From Rugamonas sp. A1-17 (GTDB lineage Bacteria > Pseudomonadota > Gammaproteobacteria > Burkholderiales > Burkholderiaceae_D): a stretch of 64,000 bases of DNA. A program made the position numbers and the translations under genes. The DNA lies in contig JAJLPB010000002.1 of the NCBI GenBank assembly GCA_025548565.1, forward strand, positions 310,001 to 374,000, written 5' to 3'. The notes beneath the pieces are model-generated. The model searched no databases. It was not told the DNA's origin and was given only the letters and a program-made list of their open reading frames with translations. Below, piece by piece: positions 9,033 through 17,646 of the stretch; the first letter of the stretch is position 1, and each line of letters begins with the position of its first letter.

Positions 9033-9305
9033 CTAACCGACCAGCGTGGCCGCGCGGGTGAAGATGGAGACGCAGAAATCCATCAGGTAGCCTGCCATCC
9101 AGCGGCCCATCAGGATGATGGCCAGCAGCGTCACCAGCAGCCTGGGCAGGAAGCTCAGCGTCTGCTCGTTGATCTGCGTGGCGGCCTGCACCAGCGCCAC
9201 CACCAGGCCGGTGATCAGGCCGGGCACGACCAGGATCACCACCAGCAGCATGACGATGTGCAGCGATTCGACCACCAGGTCGACGGCAACTTCGGGAGTC
9301 AGCAT
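9033..9305 (-). CDS. fliQ: flagellar export gate protein FliQ
   Basis: A 90-residue two-helix membrane protein: about 17-40 (LHIVMLLVVILVVPGLITGL) and about 52-72. Between the helices is the conserved QAATQINEQTLSFLPRL segment of FliQ/SctS. It forms part of the FliPQR channel. It lies between fliP and fliR in the leftward operon. Confidence 0.96.
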   Translation of the reverse strand: MLTPEVAVDLVVESLHIVMLLVVILVVPGLITGLVVALVQAATQINEQTLSFLPRLLVTLLAIILMGRWMAGYLMDFCVSIFTRAATLVG

Positions 9306-9321
9306 AGGGCCGCCTATCTTG

Positions 9322-10089
9322 TCAGTACGCCTGCACGCTGGTCACGAGCGTGTTGACGGTCAGGGTCCAGCCGTCCACCAGCACAAACAGCAGCAGCTTG
9401 AACGGCAATGAAATCACCAGCGGCGACAGCATCATCATGCCCATCGCCATCAGCACCGACGACACCACCAGGTCGATCACCAGGAAGGGAATGAACAGCA
9501 TGCAGCCGATCTGGAAGGCGGTCTTGAGCTCGGACAGCACGAACGCCGCCAGCTTGACGGTGAAGGCGTGCTGCGACGGTTCGGTGATCTTGTCCTCGCC
9601 GGCCAGGTGGGCGATCTGCTGCAGCGCGGCCTTGCTGGTCTGCGCGAGCATGAAGCGCGCCACCGGCTTCTCGGCGATCTGCAGCGCGGTCTCCAGTCCG
9701 ATCTTGTCCTGGTCGTAGGGCACGAAGGCGTCCTTCCAGATCTGGTCGCCGATCGGGCGCATCACCAGCAGCGTCAGGATCAGCGCCACGCCGGTGATGA
9801 TGCGGTTGGGCAGGCCCTGCTGCAGCCCCAGCGCCTGGCGCAGCAGCGACAGCACGATGACGAAGCGGGTGAAGCTGGTCATCATCATCACCATCACCGG
9901 GAGCAAGCCCAGCAAGGTCATGATGATCAGGATCTGGGTCTTGACCGTCAGTTCGGTTTTCGCCCCGGGCACCACGTTGGCCAGCAGGTCGACCGCGTGG
10001 GCGGGGCCGGCGGCGCACAGGGCCAGGCCGGCCAGGCCGGCCAAGCCGGTCAGGCCCGCCAGGCGGCGCGGCGTCATGCTCCAGATCAT
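9322..10089 (-). CDS. fliP: flagellar export gate protein FliP
   Basis: A 255-residue protein with a cleavable-type signal sequence (about 1-32, ending GPAHA), as in FliP. The conserved core includes MTSFTRFVIVLSLLRQALGL, NRIITGVALILTLLVMRP and the C-terminal GCMLFIPFLVIDLVVSSVLM and LPFKLLLFVLVDGW segments. It forms the FliPQR export channel. Its ATG overlaps the fliN stop (ATGA). A second ATG four codons in is an alternative start. Confidence 0.97.
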   Translation of the reverse strand: MIWSMTPRRLAGLTGLAGLAGLALCAAGPAHAVDLLANVVPGAKTELTVKTQILIIMTLLGLLPVMVMMMTSFTRFVIVLSLLRQALGLQQGLPNRIITGVALILTLLVMRPIGDQIWKDAFVPYDQDKIGLETALQIAEKPVARFMLAQTSKAALQQIAHLAGEDKITEPSQHAFTVKLAAFVLSELKTAFQIGCMLFIPFLVIDLVVSSVLMAMGMMMLSPLVISLPFKLLLFVLVDGWTLTVNTLVTSVQAY

Positions 10090-10460
10090 GGAGTCATCAT
10101 GTCGAGATTGAGGCCGTCCAGGTCGATGACTTTGAGGCCGTAGTTCTCGCCGGCCACCACCACCTCGGCGCGGCCGATGGCGGTGCCGTTGACCTTGATC
10201 ACCAGCGGCTCGCCGGCCAGCACGTCGAGCTCGACCACGCTGTCCGGGCCGATCGCCATCAGGTCCTGCAGCGAGATGCGGGCCGAGCCCACCTCCAGCG
10301 TCAGCGTGACGGGGATCTTGCGCATCATGGCAGGCAGGTCGCGCCGCACCGGCGTGGCCGGCACGTCGGTCAGCTCGGTGCCGACCTGGTCGATGATCAT
10401 CTCTTCGGACAGGTCTTCCAGCAGCGCGTCGCTTGGGTTGGCTACGTTCATGTTCATCAT
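10086..10460 (-). CDS. fliN: flagellar motor switch / C-ring protein FliN
   Basis: A 124-residue SpoA-domain protein (about 52-120) with the FliN pattern: RKIPVTLTLEVGSARISLQD, LMAIGPDSVVELDVLAGEPL and IGRAEVVVAGENYGLKV. It builds the lower C-ring with FliM and helps dock export substrates. I chose the ATG at 10460, which begins right after the fliM stop. A TTG at 10478 would add six residues and overlap fliM. Confidence 0.93.
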   Translation of the reverse strand: MMNMNVANPSDALLEDLSEEMIIDQVGTELTDVPATPVRRDLPAMMRKIPVTLTLEVGSARISLQDLMAIGPDSVVELDVLAGEPLVIKVNGTAIGRAEVVVAGENYGLKVIDLDGLNLDMMTP

Positions 10461-10461
10461 G

Positions 10462-11340
10462 TTATTCGGCGTCTTCAAAAGAGGTTAAGCAGAGTTTGCC
10501 TTTGTGCTCGGTCACGGCGGCCGTGAAGACACGGGAATCTTCGAGCAGCACGTCCGCCCGGTTCAGGCTGATCGGGATCACGTCGCCGACCTGCAGATCG
10601 TACAGGCTGCCCAGCGGCACTTCCTTGCTGGCCAGGCGGCCGACCAGGCCCACCTGCAGGCGCTGCGCCAGCGGCGCGACCGCCTTGGCCTTCTTGCCGG
10701 CGTCGCGGTCGCGCAGCAGGCCGCGCAGCACGCTGGCCATCAATGCCTTGTCCAGCGCGAACCAGTACTTGCCGGTGGCGCCGCTGGCGATGTCGGCCAG
10801 GGTGACGGTGATGATCCAGCTGCCCTTGGGCGGATGGGAGCCGGGGGCCGGCTTGAATTCGCTGTCGGCCGGATTCTGCTCGCCTTCGGCCGGGGCCGGT
10901 TTGTCCAGCACCGGCAGGTTCAGTTCGATGCGGCCGGCCAGGATGCCGGCCAACTGTTGTCCCAGCACAACTGCCAGGCGCTCCTCGGTGGCGGTGACGC
11001 GCACCGCGTTCTCGTCCAGCGCGGCGGCGTCGGCCTTGCCGCTGCCGTAGCGGTAGTTCAGCACGCTCAGCAGCACCTTGCGCTCCAGCGAGAAGGCGAT
11101 GTGGCCGGCCGGCGCGGCAAAGCTGAGCCAGCGGCTGCGGATCTCGTCGCCCTCGAGCCGGCTGAACGCGACGTCGTCGACCTGGAAGCCGCCCCAGTAG
11201 CGGCGGTTCATGTTCAACCGCATCGACTGGGACAGGTCGTCGCGCAGCTGGGCGGCGAAGATGTGCAGCAGGTGCACAGGCCGCCCCAGCAGGCAGGGGT
11301 CCAGCACTTGAGGTGGCGCTGTCTGTTTTGTCGTTGTCAT
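10462..11340 (-). CDS. fliM: divergent flagellar motor switch protein FliM lacking the CheY-binding peptide
   Basis: A 292-residue C-ring protein and first gene of the leftward operon. The C-terminal SpoA domain (about 225-290, LQVGLVGRLASKEVPLGSLY to GKLCLTSFEDAE) is clear. The middle domain (about 20-200) is recognisable but divergent; the usual GGxG stretch reads RYGSG. The N-terminal 'LSQxEIDALL' peptide that binds phosphorylated CheY is missing: the protein starts MTTTKQTAPPQVLDPCLLGR and enters the middle domain directly. I see no upstream start that could supply it. The position before fliN supports FliM over a type III secretion SctQ protein. Confidence 0.88.
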   Translation of the reverse strand: MTTTKQTAPPQVLDPCLLGRPVHLLHIFAAQLRDDLSQSMRLNMNRRYWGGFQVDDVAFSRLEGDEIRSRWLSFAAPAGHIAFSLERKVLLSVLNYRYGSGKADAAALDENAVRVTATEERLAVVLGQQLAGILAGRIELNLPVLDKPAPAEGEQNPADSEFKPAPGSHPPKGSWIITVTLADIASGATGKYWFALDKALMASVLRGLLRDRDAGKKAKAVAPLAQRLQVGLVGRLASKEVPLGSLYDLQVGDVIPISLNRADVLLEDSRVFTAAVTEHKGKLCLTSFEDAE

Positions 11341-11931
11341 GTTTTCGCCATGTCGGAAATTCTTCGCTACATCACCATCATCGCACTATCCAGCTAAAAA
11401 CTGGTTACTTCCAGCGCACTATTTGGGGAATATTACCTATCGTAACTTAAAGTCATGCGATGCCGGTAGCACAGCATACATCAGAATTCACATTATTTCC
11501 AACCAACAATATTTTATAAGGAATTCCTTACGGCAAATAAGGCTTTACAAGAGTATTGCCAGCCAGTAAGCTTAACCCGCTCCGGTCGTTTGACGCTGCT
11601 CTGCAACACACTTGAATAAATGGCGCTTAGTGAATGATTTATAACGATATTTGCCGTAGGAAAACAGTCCACCCGGGCTGGCAACCGCAAGACGCCCCGC
11701 CCTCCCCCTATGAGTCGGCAATTGTGACTTCCACTTCACCGCGGCACGCCGGCCACGTTCCAGGCCAGCATGCCTACACTGTTTTTCTTGCAAGACTGTG
11801 ACATACACATCGTTATGTCGTTTGATTGAGAACAGCTGCCGACAGATAAACAACGCGGGACTTGCTGCTTTCTGGCAATCTGGATATGGTAGATGGATGG
11901 GACTAACGTCGCATAAACGGGAGATAGCAAG
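11341..11931. promoter_or_regulatory. AT-rich divergent control region between fliM and fliE operons
   Basis: These 591 bp separate the two divergent flagellar operons and are visibly richer in A/T than either side, with runs such as AATATTACC and ACAATATTTTATAAGG. Small open frames occur on both strands but lack ribosome-binding sites and family resemblance, so I see no gene. Promoters for fliM (leftward) and fliE (rightward) must be here. I looked for a sigma-54 -24/-12 pair and a sigma-28 consensus and found none I would defend. In Flag-2/lateral loci this position holds lafK. Confidence 0.6.
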
Positions 11932-12276
11932 ATGAGTAACGGAATCTCTAACCTGATACAAGCCGACCTCGCGTCGCTCACCAACGCCGCGCAAAACCTG
12001 GCCACCCAGACGGTGGCCCCGGCCGCGCAGTTCGGCGCCGGCGACGCCCAGCCCGCCTTCTCCTTCGCCCAGTCGATGAAGGACGCGGTTCACAAAGTCA
12101 ACGACGCCGACGCCAATGCCGCCCAGCAGATGTCCGACGTCGATTCCGGCAAGAGCGACGACCTGGTCGGCGCCATGCTGTCCAGCCAGGAAGCCAGCCT
12201 GTCCTTCTCGATGTTGATGCAAGTGCGCAACAAAGTGATGGGCGCCGTGGACGAACTCATCAAATTACCGCTGTAA
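11932..12276 (+). CDS. fliE: flagellar basal-body protein FliE
   Basis: A 114-residue adaptor between the MS ring and the rod. The C-terminal half has the FliE pattern: FAQSMKDAVHKVNDADANAA, then SQEASLSFSMLMQVRNKVMG and AVDELIKLPL. The upstream sequence GGGAGATAGCAAG gives a good ribosome-binding site. It is the first gene of the rightward operon, with fliF starting 21 bases later. Confidence 0.95.
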   Translation: MSNGISNLIQADLASLTNAAQNLATQTVAPAAQFGAGDAQPAFSFAQSMKDAVHKVNDADANAAQQMSDVDSGKSDDLVGAMLSSQEASLSFSMLMQVRNKVMGAVDELIKLPL

Positions 12277-12297
12277 GTCTTCGCGAAAGCCATCAAC

Positions 12298-14073
12298 GTG
12301 ATCAACCCCATCAAGTCCGCCTTCGAGCGCTGGCGCGCCAGCCCCGTCGCGCTGTCCCTGCCGCCCAACCTGCTGAAAAACCTGTACCCGCTGTTGTTGC
12401 TGGCGATCGGCGTGACCGCCATGGTGCTGATGTACCTGTGGAACGTGCAGGCGGGCTATAAGCCGGTGTTCGGCGCGCACGAGAAGGTCGCGGCGGCCGA
12501 CATGATGACGGTGCTCGACGCCGACCACATCCCCTACCGCCTGCATCCCGACAGCGGCCAGGTGCTGGTGCCCAACTCCATGCTGGGCAAGGTGCGCATG
12601 CTGCTGGCCGCCAAGGGCGTGACCGCGCAGCTGCCGGCCGGCCTGGAGCTGATGGACAAGAACGACCCGCTGGGCGTGTCGCAATTCGTGCAGGACGTGC
12701 GCTTCCGCCGCGGCCTGGAAGGCGAGCTGGCGCAATCGATCATGACGCTGGACGCGATCGCCCACGCGCGCGTGCACCTGTCGATCGCCAAGTCGACCTC
12801 CTTCGTGTCCTCCGACGGCGAGAAATCGTCGGCCTCGGTGGTGCTGGCGCTGAAACCCGGCCACACCATGGCGCCTGAGGCGATCGCCGCCGTGGTGAAC
12901 ATGGTGGCCGGCAGCGTCGCCAGCCTGAGCCCGCAGCGCGTGAGCGTGGTCGACCAGGCCGGCAACCTGCTGTCGTCCCACGTCGACCTGGCCGACGGCT
13001 TCGACGCCGGCGCCGCCAGCAACGAGAACGGCAAGCGCATCCAGGACGAGGTCAAGGCCAATGTGCGCAACCTGCTGGGCCCGGTCATCGGCGAGGACAA
13101 CTTCCGCATGAGCGTGATGGCCTCGGTCGACAACGACAAGGTCGAGGAGACGGTGGAGAAATACGGCGCCGATCCCAAGGTCACCAGCGAGGCGATGCGC
13201 GAGGAGATGGACCGCAACCGCGTGGCGCAGGGCGTGCCGGGCACGCTGTCGAACCGTCCGCCGCCGGCCAACGCCAATCCGGCCGACGCCGCCAAGCCGG
13301 CCGCCGCCAACGATCCCAACAATCCGGCCGACGGCACCGCGCGCAAGAACGCCACCACCCGCCAGTATGCCTACGACCGCAGCATCATCCAGACCAAGCG
13401 CAGCCGTGGCCGCCTCGAGAAGCTGAGCGTGGCCGTGGTGCTGGCGCAGGCCGCCTCGCCCACGCCCAAGACCGGCTGGAGCGCCAACGAAATCGCCAAC
13501 ATCGACAAGATCCTGCGCAACGGCCTGGGCATCAACACCGAGCGCGGCGACCAGCTGGTGGTGTCGGCCATGAACTTCCCGCCCAAGGCCGCCGTCACCC
13601 CATGGTGGCAGGAACGCGACAACGTGGTCGACATCAGCTCCTACGTGATGTACGCGGTCGGCGTCATCCTCGGCTACTTCCTGTTGCTGCGTCCGCTGAT
13701 GCGCCTGGCCACCGTGCGCTTCACGCCGGCGCCGCAGGAGCTGGCCCGCATCGCCGCCGAACGCCGCGCCGCCGAGCAGGCAGCCGTGGCGGCCGCCAAG
13801 GAAGCCAAGGAAGCGGCGGCCGCCGCGGCCGGCACGCCGGCGCTGGCCGGCCAGGCCGCGCCGGGCACGCCGGGCGCCGCCCCCGCCCTGCCGGGCGCGA
13901 CGGTCCAGCCGGGCATGCCGGTGGTGCCGCTGCTGGAAAACTACGATCTGCCGCCGCCAGGCTCGGCCGTCGACGTCATGGTCGACCACCTGAAAGTGCT
14001 GGCCGCCAAAGAACCGGAACGTGTCGCCGAAGTCGTCAAACAATGGATGCAGAAAAATGGCCGAACTCAATAA
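12298..14073 (+). CDS. fliF: flagellar MS-ring protein FliF
   Basis: A 591-residue protein starting with GTG. Membrane helix 1 is at about 30-50 (LYPLLLLAIGVTAMVLMYLW). The periplasmic YscJ/FliF domains follow (NDPLGVSQFVQDVRFRRGLEGELAQSIM). A variable Pro/Ala-rich linker occupies about 320-350, helix 2 is at about 445-465, and a long Ala-rich cytoplasmic tail ends in the FliG-binding region. It forms the ring housing the export gate. The Ala/Pro tail at about 495-545 is longer and lower in complexity than usual. The last 17 bases overlap fliG. Confidence 0.97.
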   Translation: MINPIKSAFERWRASPVALSLPPNLLKNLYPLLLLAIGVTAMVLMYLWNVQAGYKPVFGAHEKVAAADMMTVLDADHIPYRLHPDSGQVLVPNSMLGKVRMLLAAKGVTAQLPAGLELMDKNDPLGVSQFVQDVRFRRGLEGELAQSIMTLDAIAHARVHLSIAKSTSFVSSDGEKSSASVVLALKPGHTMAPEAIAAVVNMVAGSVASLSPQRVSVVDQAGNLLSSHVDLADGFDAGAASNENGKRIQDEVKANVRNLLGPVIGEDNFRMSVMASVDNDKVEETVEKYGADPKVTSEAMREEMDRNRVAQGVPGTLSNRPPPANANPADAAKPAAANDPNNPADGTARKNATTRQYAYDRSIIQTKRSRGRLEKLSVAVVLAQAASPTPKTGWSANEIANIDKILRNGLGINTERGDQLVVSAMNFPPKAAVTPWWQERDNVVDISSYVMYAVGVILGYFLLLRPLMRLATVRFTPAPQELARIAAERRAAEQAAVAAAKEAKEAAAAAAGTPALAGQAAPGTPGAAPALPGATVQPGMPVVPLLENYDLPPPGSAVDVMVDHLKVLAAKEPERVAEVVKQWMQKNGRTQ

Positions 14074-15103
14074 CCCGCAGAACGACGAGGACTACGGTAA
14101 CGCGGTCCACAACGCCCAGCTGTCGCCGGTGGAGCAGGCTGCCATCGTGCTGCTGAGCATAGGCGAAGAGCCGGCCGCGGCCGTGCTGCGCTGCCTGACG
14201 CGCGAGGAATTGCTGGAAGTGACCCAGGTGATGTCGCGCATGAGCGGCATCAAGGTCGAGTCCGTCAAGACCGCGATGCAGACCTTCTTCGACGATTACC
14301 GCCAGCAGTCCGGCGTGCACGGCGCCTCGCGCAGCTACCTGAAGCGCTCGCTGGACCTGGCGCTGGGCGGCGACCTCGCCAACACCGTACTGAACAACAT
14401 TTACGGCGACGAGCTGCGGCCCAAGATGGCGCGCCTGCAGTGGGCCTCGCCCAAGTGGCTGGCCGAGTACATCTCCAACGAGCACGTGCAGATGCAGGCG
14501 GTGTTCCTGGCCTTCCTGCCGCCGGCGCTGGCCGGCCAGATCATCGACGCGCTGCCGGCCGACGGCCGCGACCTGGTGCTGCTGAACCTGGCCCGCATGG
14601 AGGAAGTCGACCGCGACCTGCTGCTCGAGCTTGACGAGCTGGTGATGCGCTGCCTGTCGTCGTTCGATTCGCAGAGCACCAGCGTGGAAGGCATCCGCCA
14701 GGCCGCCGAGATCCTCAACCGCCTGCCGGGCAACCGCGCGCAGATGGTCGAGCTGCTGCGCGCGCACGACCCGGACGTGGTGTCCAAGATCGAGCTGTCG
14801 ATGTACGACTTCTTCATCCTCGGCAACCAGTCCGAGGTGGCGATCACCCGCATCATCGAGGAAGTGCCGCTGGAGCAATGGGCGATCGCGCTCAAGGGTG
14901 CCGAAGTGTCGATCCGCGACGCCATCCTCAAGACCATGCCGAAACGCCAGGCCCAGGCCTTCGAGGACATGATGCGCCGCGCCGGCCCGATGCCGCTGTC
15001 GCGCATCGAGCAAACCCGCCAGGAAATCATGGCCACCGTCAAGGCGCTGGCCGACGTCGGCGAGATCGAGATCCAGCTGTTCGCCGAACAGGTGATCGAA
15101 TGA
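14057..15103 (+). CDS. fliG: flagellar motor switch protein FliG
   Basis: A 348-residue rotor protein that receives torque from the stator. I chose the ATG at 14057 inside the fliF end; an in-frame ATG at 14021 would add 12 atypical residues. The N-terminal domain binds FliF, the middle domain binds FliM and the C-terminal domain carries charged torque residues. The FliM-contact motif EHPQ is EHVQ here (142-145). In an alignment to E. coli from memory, the equivalents of K264, R281 and D288 (D304 here) are kept, while D289 is Met305 and R297 is Pro313. Its stop overlaps fliH (ATGA). Confidence 0.96.
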   Translation: MAELNNPQNDEDYGNAVHNAQLSPVEQAAIVLLSIGEEPAAAVLRCLTREELLEVTQVMSRMSGIKVESVKTAMQTFFDDYRQQSGVHGASRSYLKRSLDLALGGDLANTVLNNIYGDELRPKMARLQWASPKWLAEYISNEHVQMQAVFLAFLPPALAGQIIDALPADGRDLVLLNLARMEEVDRDLLLELDELVMRCLSSFDSQSTSVEGIRQAAEILNRLPGNRAQMVELLRAHDPDVVSKIELSMYDFFILGNQSEVAITRIIEEVPLEQWAIALKGAEVSIRDAILKTMPKRQAQAFEDMMRRAGPMPLSRIEQTRQEIMATVKALADVGEIEIQLFAEQVIE

Positions 15104-15810
15104 AGCAGTTCCGCGCCTACCGCTTCCCGCCGCTGGCCCAGTTCACCAACCTCGCGCACCAGCGCGCGGTGGCGCAAAGCCACAGCCAGAGCGGCGACGG
15201 CGGCGCCCAGTGGGCCGCCTCGGTCAGCGAGGGTTTCGAGCAGGGCCAGCGCGACGGCTACGAGATCGGCCTGGCCCGCGGCCAGGAGGACGGCTTCGAG
15301 GCCGGCCGCGCGTCCGGCCAGGAGCAAGGCCGCGAGGAAGGCCGCCACGAAACCCTGGTGGCGTACGACCAGATGGCGCGCCCGGTCGACGCCATGCTGA
15401 AGAGCCTGAAGAAGCTGCGTTCCGACTACCGCGCGGCCCAGCGCAAGGAAGTGGTCGACCTGGTGGCCAAGGTGGCGCGCCAGGTGATCCGCGCCGAGCT
15501 GGCGCTGCAGCCGGTGCAGCTGATGGCCCTGGTCGAGGAAACGCTGGCGTCGATGCCGCCCACCCGCGAGGAAATCGACGTGTTCCTGAACCCGGAAGAG
15601 CTCAAGCGCATCGCCGAGCTGGACCCTAAACGTTCCAAGCGCTGGAACCTGATCCCGGACGCCCGCCTGGAAGTGGGCGAATGCCGCATCAAGGCCGGCG
15701 ACAATGAAGTTGATGCCGGATGTCATCAACGTCTTGCGGCTGTCATGGAACAGGTCGATAATCAACTTCAAGCTGCCGACGGCGGCGATGAACCGGAGAG
15801 CGAAGAGTGA
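15100..15810 (+). CDS. fliH: flagellar export ATPase regulator FliH
   Basis: A 236-residue protein that holds FliI and links it to the C-ring. The N-terminal part contains the glycine repeat typical of FliH: FEQGQRDGYEIGLARGQEDG, then FEAGRASGQEQGREEGR (GxxxG-type helix packing). The C-terminal half (about 105-215) is the conserved FliH/SctL domain, including VVDLVAKVARQVIRAELAL. The ATG at 15100 overlaps the fliG stop, and the stop overlaps the fliI GTG start, indicating tight translational coupling. Confidence 0.94.
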   Translation: MKQFRAYRFPPLAQFTNLAHQRAVAQSHSQSGDGGAQWAASVSEGFEQGQRDGYEIGLARGQEDGFEAGRASGQEQGREEGRHETLVAYDQMARPVDAMLKSLKKLRSDYRAAQRKEVVDLVAKVARQVIRAELALQPVQLMALVEETLASMPPTREEIDVFLNPEELKRIAELDPKRSKRWNLIPDARLEVGECRIKAGDNEVDAGCHQRLAAVMEQVDNQLQAADGGDEPESEE

Positions 15811-17117
15811 TCGCTGACGCCTTACGCAATCTCGAACTGGGTTCCGTGCCCATGGCGACCCCGACCGGTCGCCTGGTGGGGGCGTCCGGTTTGTTGCTGG
15901 AGGCCGTGGGTTGCCCGCTGCACACCGGCCAGCGTTGCCAGATTGAGACAGTCGGCGGCGAATGGCTGGACGCGCAAGTGGTGGGTTTCCGCGACAAGCT
16001 GTCGTTCCTGATGCCGTTCAAGAAGGCCATCGGCCTGACCACCGGCGCCCGCGTGCTGCCCTCCCCCGAAAAAGTGAACCTGCAGATCGGCTCCGGCTGG
16101 CTGGGCCGCATGGTCAACGGGCTGGGCGAGCCGATCGACGGCCTGGGCAAGCTGTCCGGCGACTTCCCGCTCGAACCGCTGCCGCCGCGCATCCATCCCT
16201 TGAAGAAAAAACCGGTCACCGAGGCGCTCGACGTCGGCGTGCGCGCCATCAACGCCATGCTGACCCTGGGCAAGGGCCAGCGCGTCGGCCTGATGGCCGG
16301 CTCCGGCGTCGGCAAGTCCGTGCTGCTGGGCCTGATGACCCGGCAGACCGTGGCCGACGTGGTCGTGGTCGGCCTGATCGGCGAGCGCTCGCGCGAGGTG
16401 CGCGAATTCGTCGAGATGTCGCTCGGCAAGGAAGGCCTGTCCAAGGCCGTGCTGGTGATCGCGCCGGCCGACGAGAGCCCGCTGATGCGCATCATGGCCA
16501 CCGAGCTGTGCCACTCGATCGCGGCCCATTACCGCGACCAGGGCAAGAACGTGCTGCTGCTGGTCGATTCGCTGACCCGCTACGCGATGGCGCTGCGCGA
16601 GGTGGCGCTGGCGCTGGGCGAGCCGCCCGCCACCAAGGGTTATCCGCCGTCGGTGTTCTCGGCGCTGCCGCAGCTGATCGAATCGGCCGGCAACGGCGAG
16701 AACCAGAACGGCAGCATGAGCGCGATCTACACCGTGCTGGCCGAGGGCGACGACCAGCAGGATCCGGTGGTCGACACCGCCCGCGCCGTGCTGGACGGCC
16801 ACATCGTGCTGACCCGCGAGCTGGCCGAGCGCGGCCACTACCCGGCGATCGACATCGCCGCCTCGATCAGCCGTTGCATGGCCCAGGTCATCACGCACGA
16901 ACACATGCTGGCGGCGCGCGCGCTCAAGGCCAGCATGGCGCGCCACGACCGGGTGCGCGACCTGATCCCGCTGGGCGCCTACGTGCCGGGCGCCGATCCG
17001 GTCACCGACAAGGCGGTGCAGCTGCACCCCCGGGTCGAGGATTTCCTGTGCCAGGGTACCAAGGAAGAAGCGCCGTTCGCGCCGTGCGTCCACCAACTTG
17101 AAAAGCTGATGACATGA
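15807..17117 (+). CDS. fliI: flagellar export ATPase FliI
   Basis: A 436-residue F1-beta-like ATPase that powers and unfolds export substrates. Walker A is AGSGVGKS (164-171) and Walker B lies in NVLLLVDSLTRYAMAL (about 247-255). The family signature SGWLGRMVNGLGEPID is at about 96-111. It starts with GTG overlapping the fliH stop and ends overlapping the fliJ start. Confidence 0.98.
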   Translation: MIADALRNLELGSVPMATPTGRLVGASGLLLEAVGCPLHTGQRCQIETVGGEWLDAQVVGFRDKLSFLMPFKKAIGLTTGARVLPSPEKVNLQIGSGWLGRMVNGLGEPIDGLGKLSGDFPLEPLPPRIHPLKKKPVTEALDVGVRAINAMLTLGKGQRVGLMAGSGVGKSVLLGLMTRQTVADVVVVGLIGERSREVREFVEMSLGKEGLSKAVLVIAPADESPLMRIMATELCHSIAAHYRDQGKNVLLLVDSLTRYAMALREVALALGEPPATKGYPPSVFSALPQLIESAGNGENQNGSMSAIYTVLAEGDDQQDPVVDTARAVLDGHIVLTRELAERGHYPAIDIAASISRCMAQVITHEHMLAARALKASMARHDRVRDLIPLGAYVPGADPVTDKAVQLHPRVEDFLCQGTKEEAPFAPCVHQLEKLMT

Positions 17118-17545
17118 GCCAACACAACATCCGTAACCTGACCACGCTCGTGGCCCTGCGCAACACCGAGGTGGAGCGCCTGCAAACCGAGCTGGCGGAA
17201 AAGGAAAGCCTGCGGGAGCGTTATCAGAAAAACCTGGAGCGCCTGACCGGGCTGTACACCAACAGCGGTCCCAGCGGCAACCTGCATCCGGCGCTGGCCG
17301 GCAATTGCGGCGACTACAAGCAGGCCGTGATGCAGATGGCCGACAGCCACCGGCTCGACCTCCACATGCACGAGGCCGACATGGCCGTGTCGCAGCAGGC
17401 GCTCAACGCGGCCTGGGCCAAGCGCGAGGTGCTGGGCAAGGTGCTCAGCAAGCAGCAAAAAGTGGTGCTGGCCCAGCAAAATGTCCAGGAACGCAAGCAA
17501 CATGACGAACTGGCAACGCAACTCTGGATACGCGGCCAGAAATAG
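17114..17545 (+). CDS. fliJ: flagellar export chaperone FliJ
   Basis: A 143-residue, largely helical, charged coiled-coil protein. Size, composition and position immediately after fliI, with an ATGA overlap, identify it as FliJ, the stalk that contacts FliI and FlhA. The sequence itself is weakly conserved, as usual for this family. It is the last gene of the fliE-fliJ operon. Confidence 0.85.
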   Translation: MSQHNIRNLTTLVALRNTEVERLQTELAEKESLRERYQKNLERLTGLYTNSGPSGNLHPALAGNCGDYKQAVMQMADSHRLDLHMHEADMAVSQQALNAAWAKREVLGKVLSKQQKVVLAQQNVQERKQHDELATQLWIRGQK

Positions 17546-17646
17546 CCGCTGCGGCGAAAAAAAAGTTAGGAATATTTTCATAGGGAAACGATTAAGGTCG
17601 CCTTATATCAGGGTACACTTCAATCATCCTTACCGGGAGCACGATC

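Noticed and set aside
5015..11340. Leftward export genes as a non-flagellar type III secretion system
   Set aside because: The hook, rod, ring, flagellin and stator genes alongside, and the flagellar FlhA and FlhB forms, make this a flagellum.
11339..11569. 76-codon rightward open frame in the fliM-fliE gap
   Set aside because: Its start overlaps the fliM start, there is no ribosome-binding site and the translation is unlike any protein I know.
11572..12222. Leftward open frames across the fliE start region
   Set aside because: They overlap the real fliE, lack ribosome-binding sites and show no family pattern, so they do not fill the lafK position.
12265..14070. 601-codon leftward open frame opposite fliF
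   Set aside because: Antisense shadow with compositionally biased translation; fliF itself is unambiguous.
17546..17646. Possible sigma-28 promoter (AAAGTTA ... CGATTAA) before fliD
   Set aside because: The two halves are about 18 bases apart and the -10 part matches the GCCGATAA consensus poorly, so I did not annotate it.
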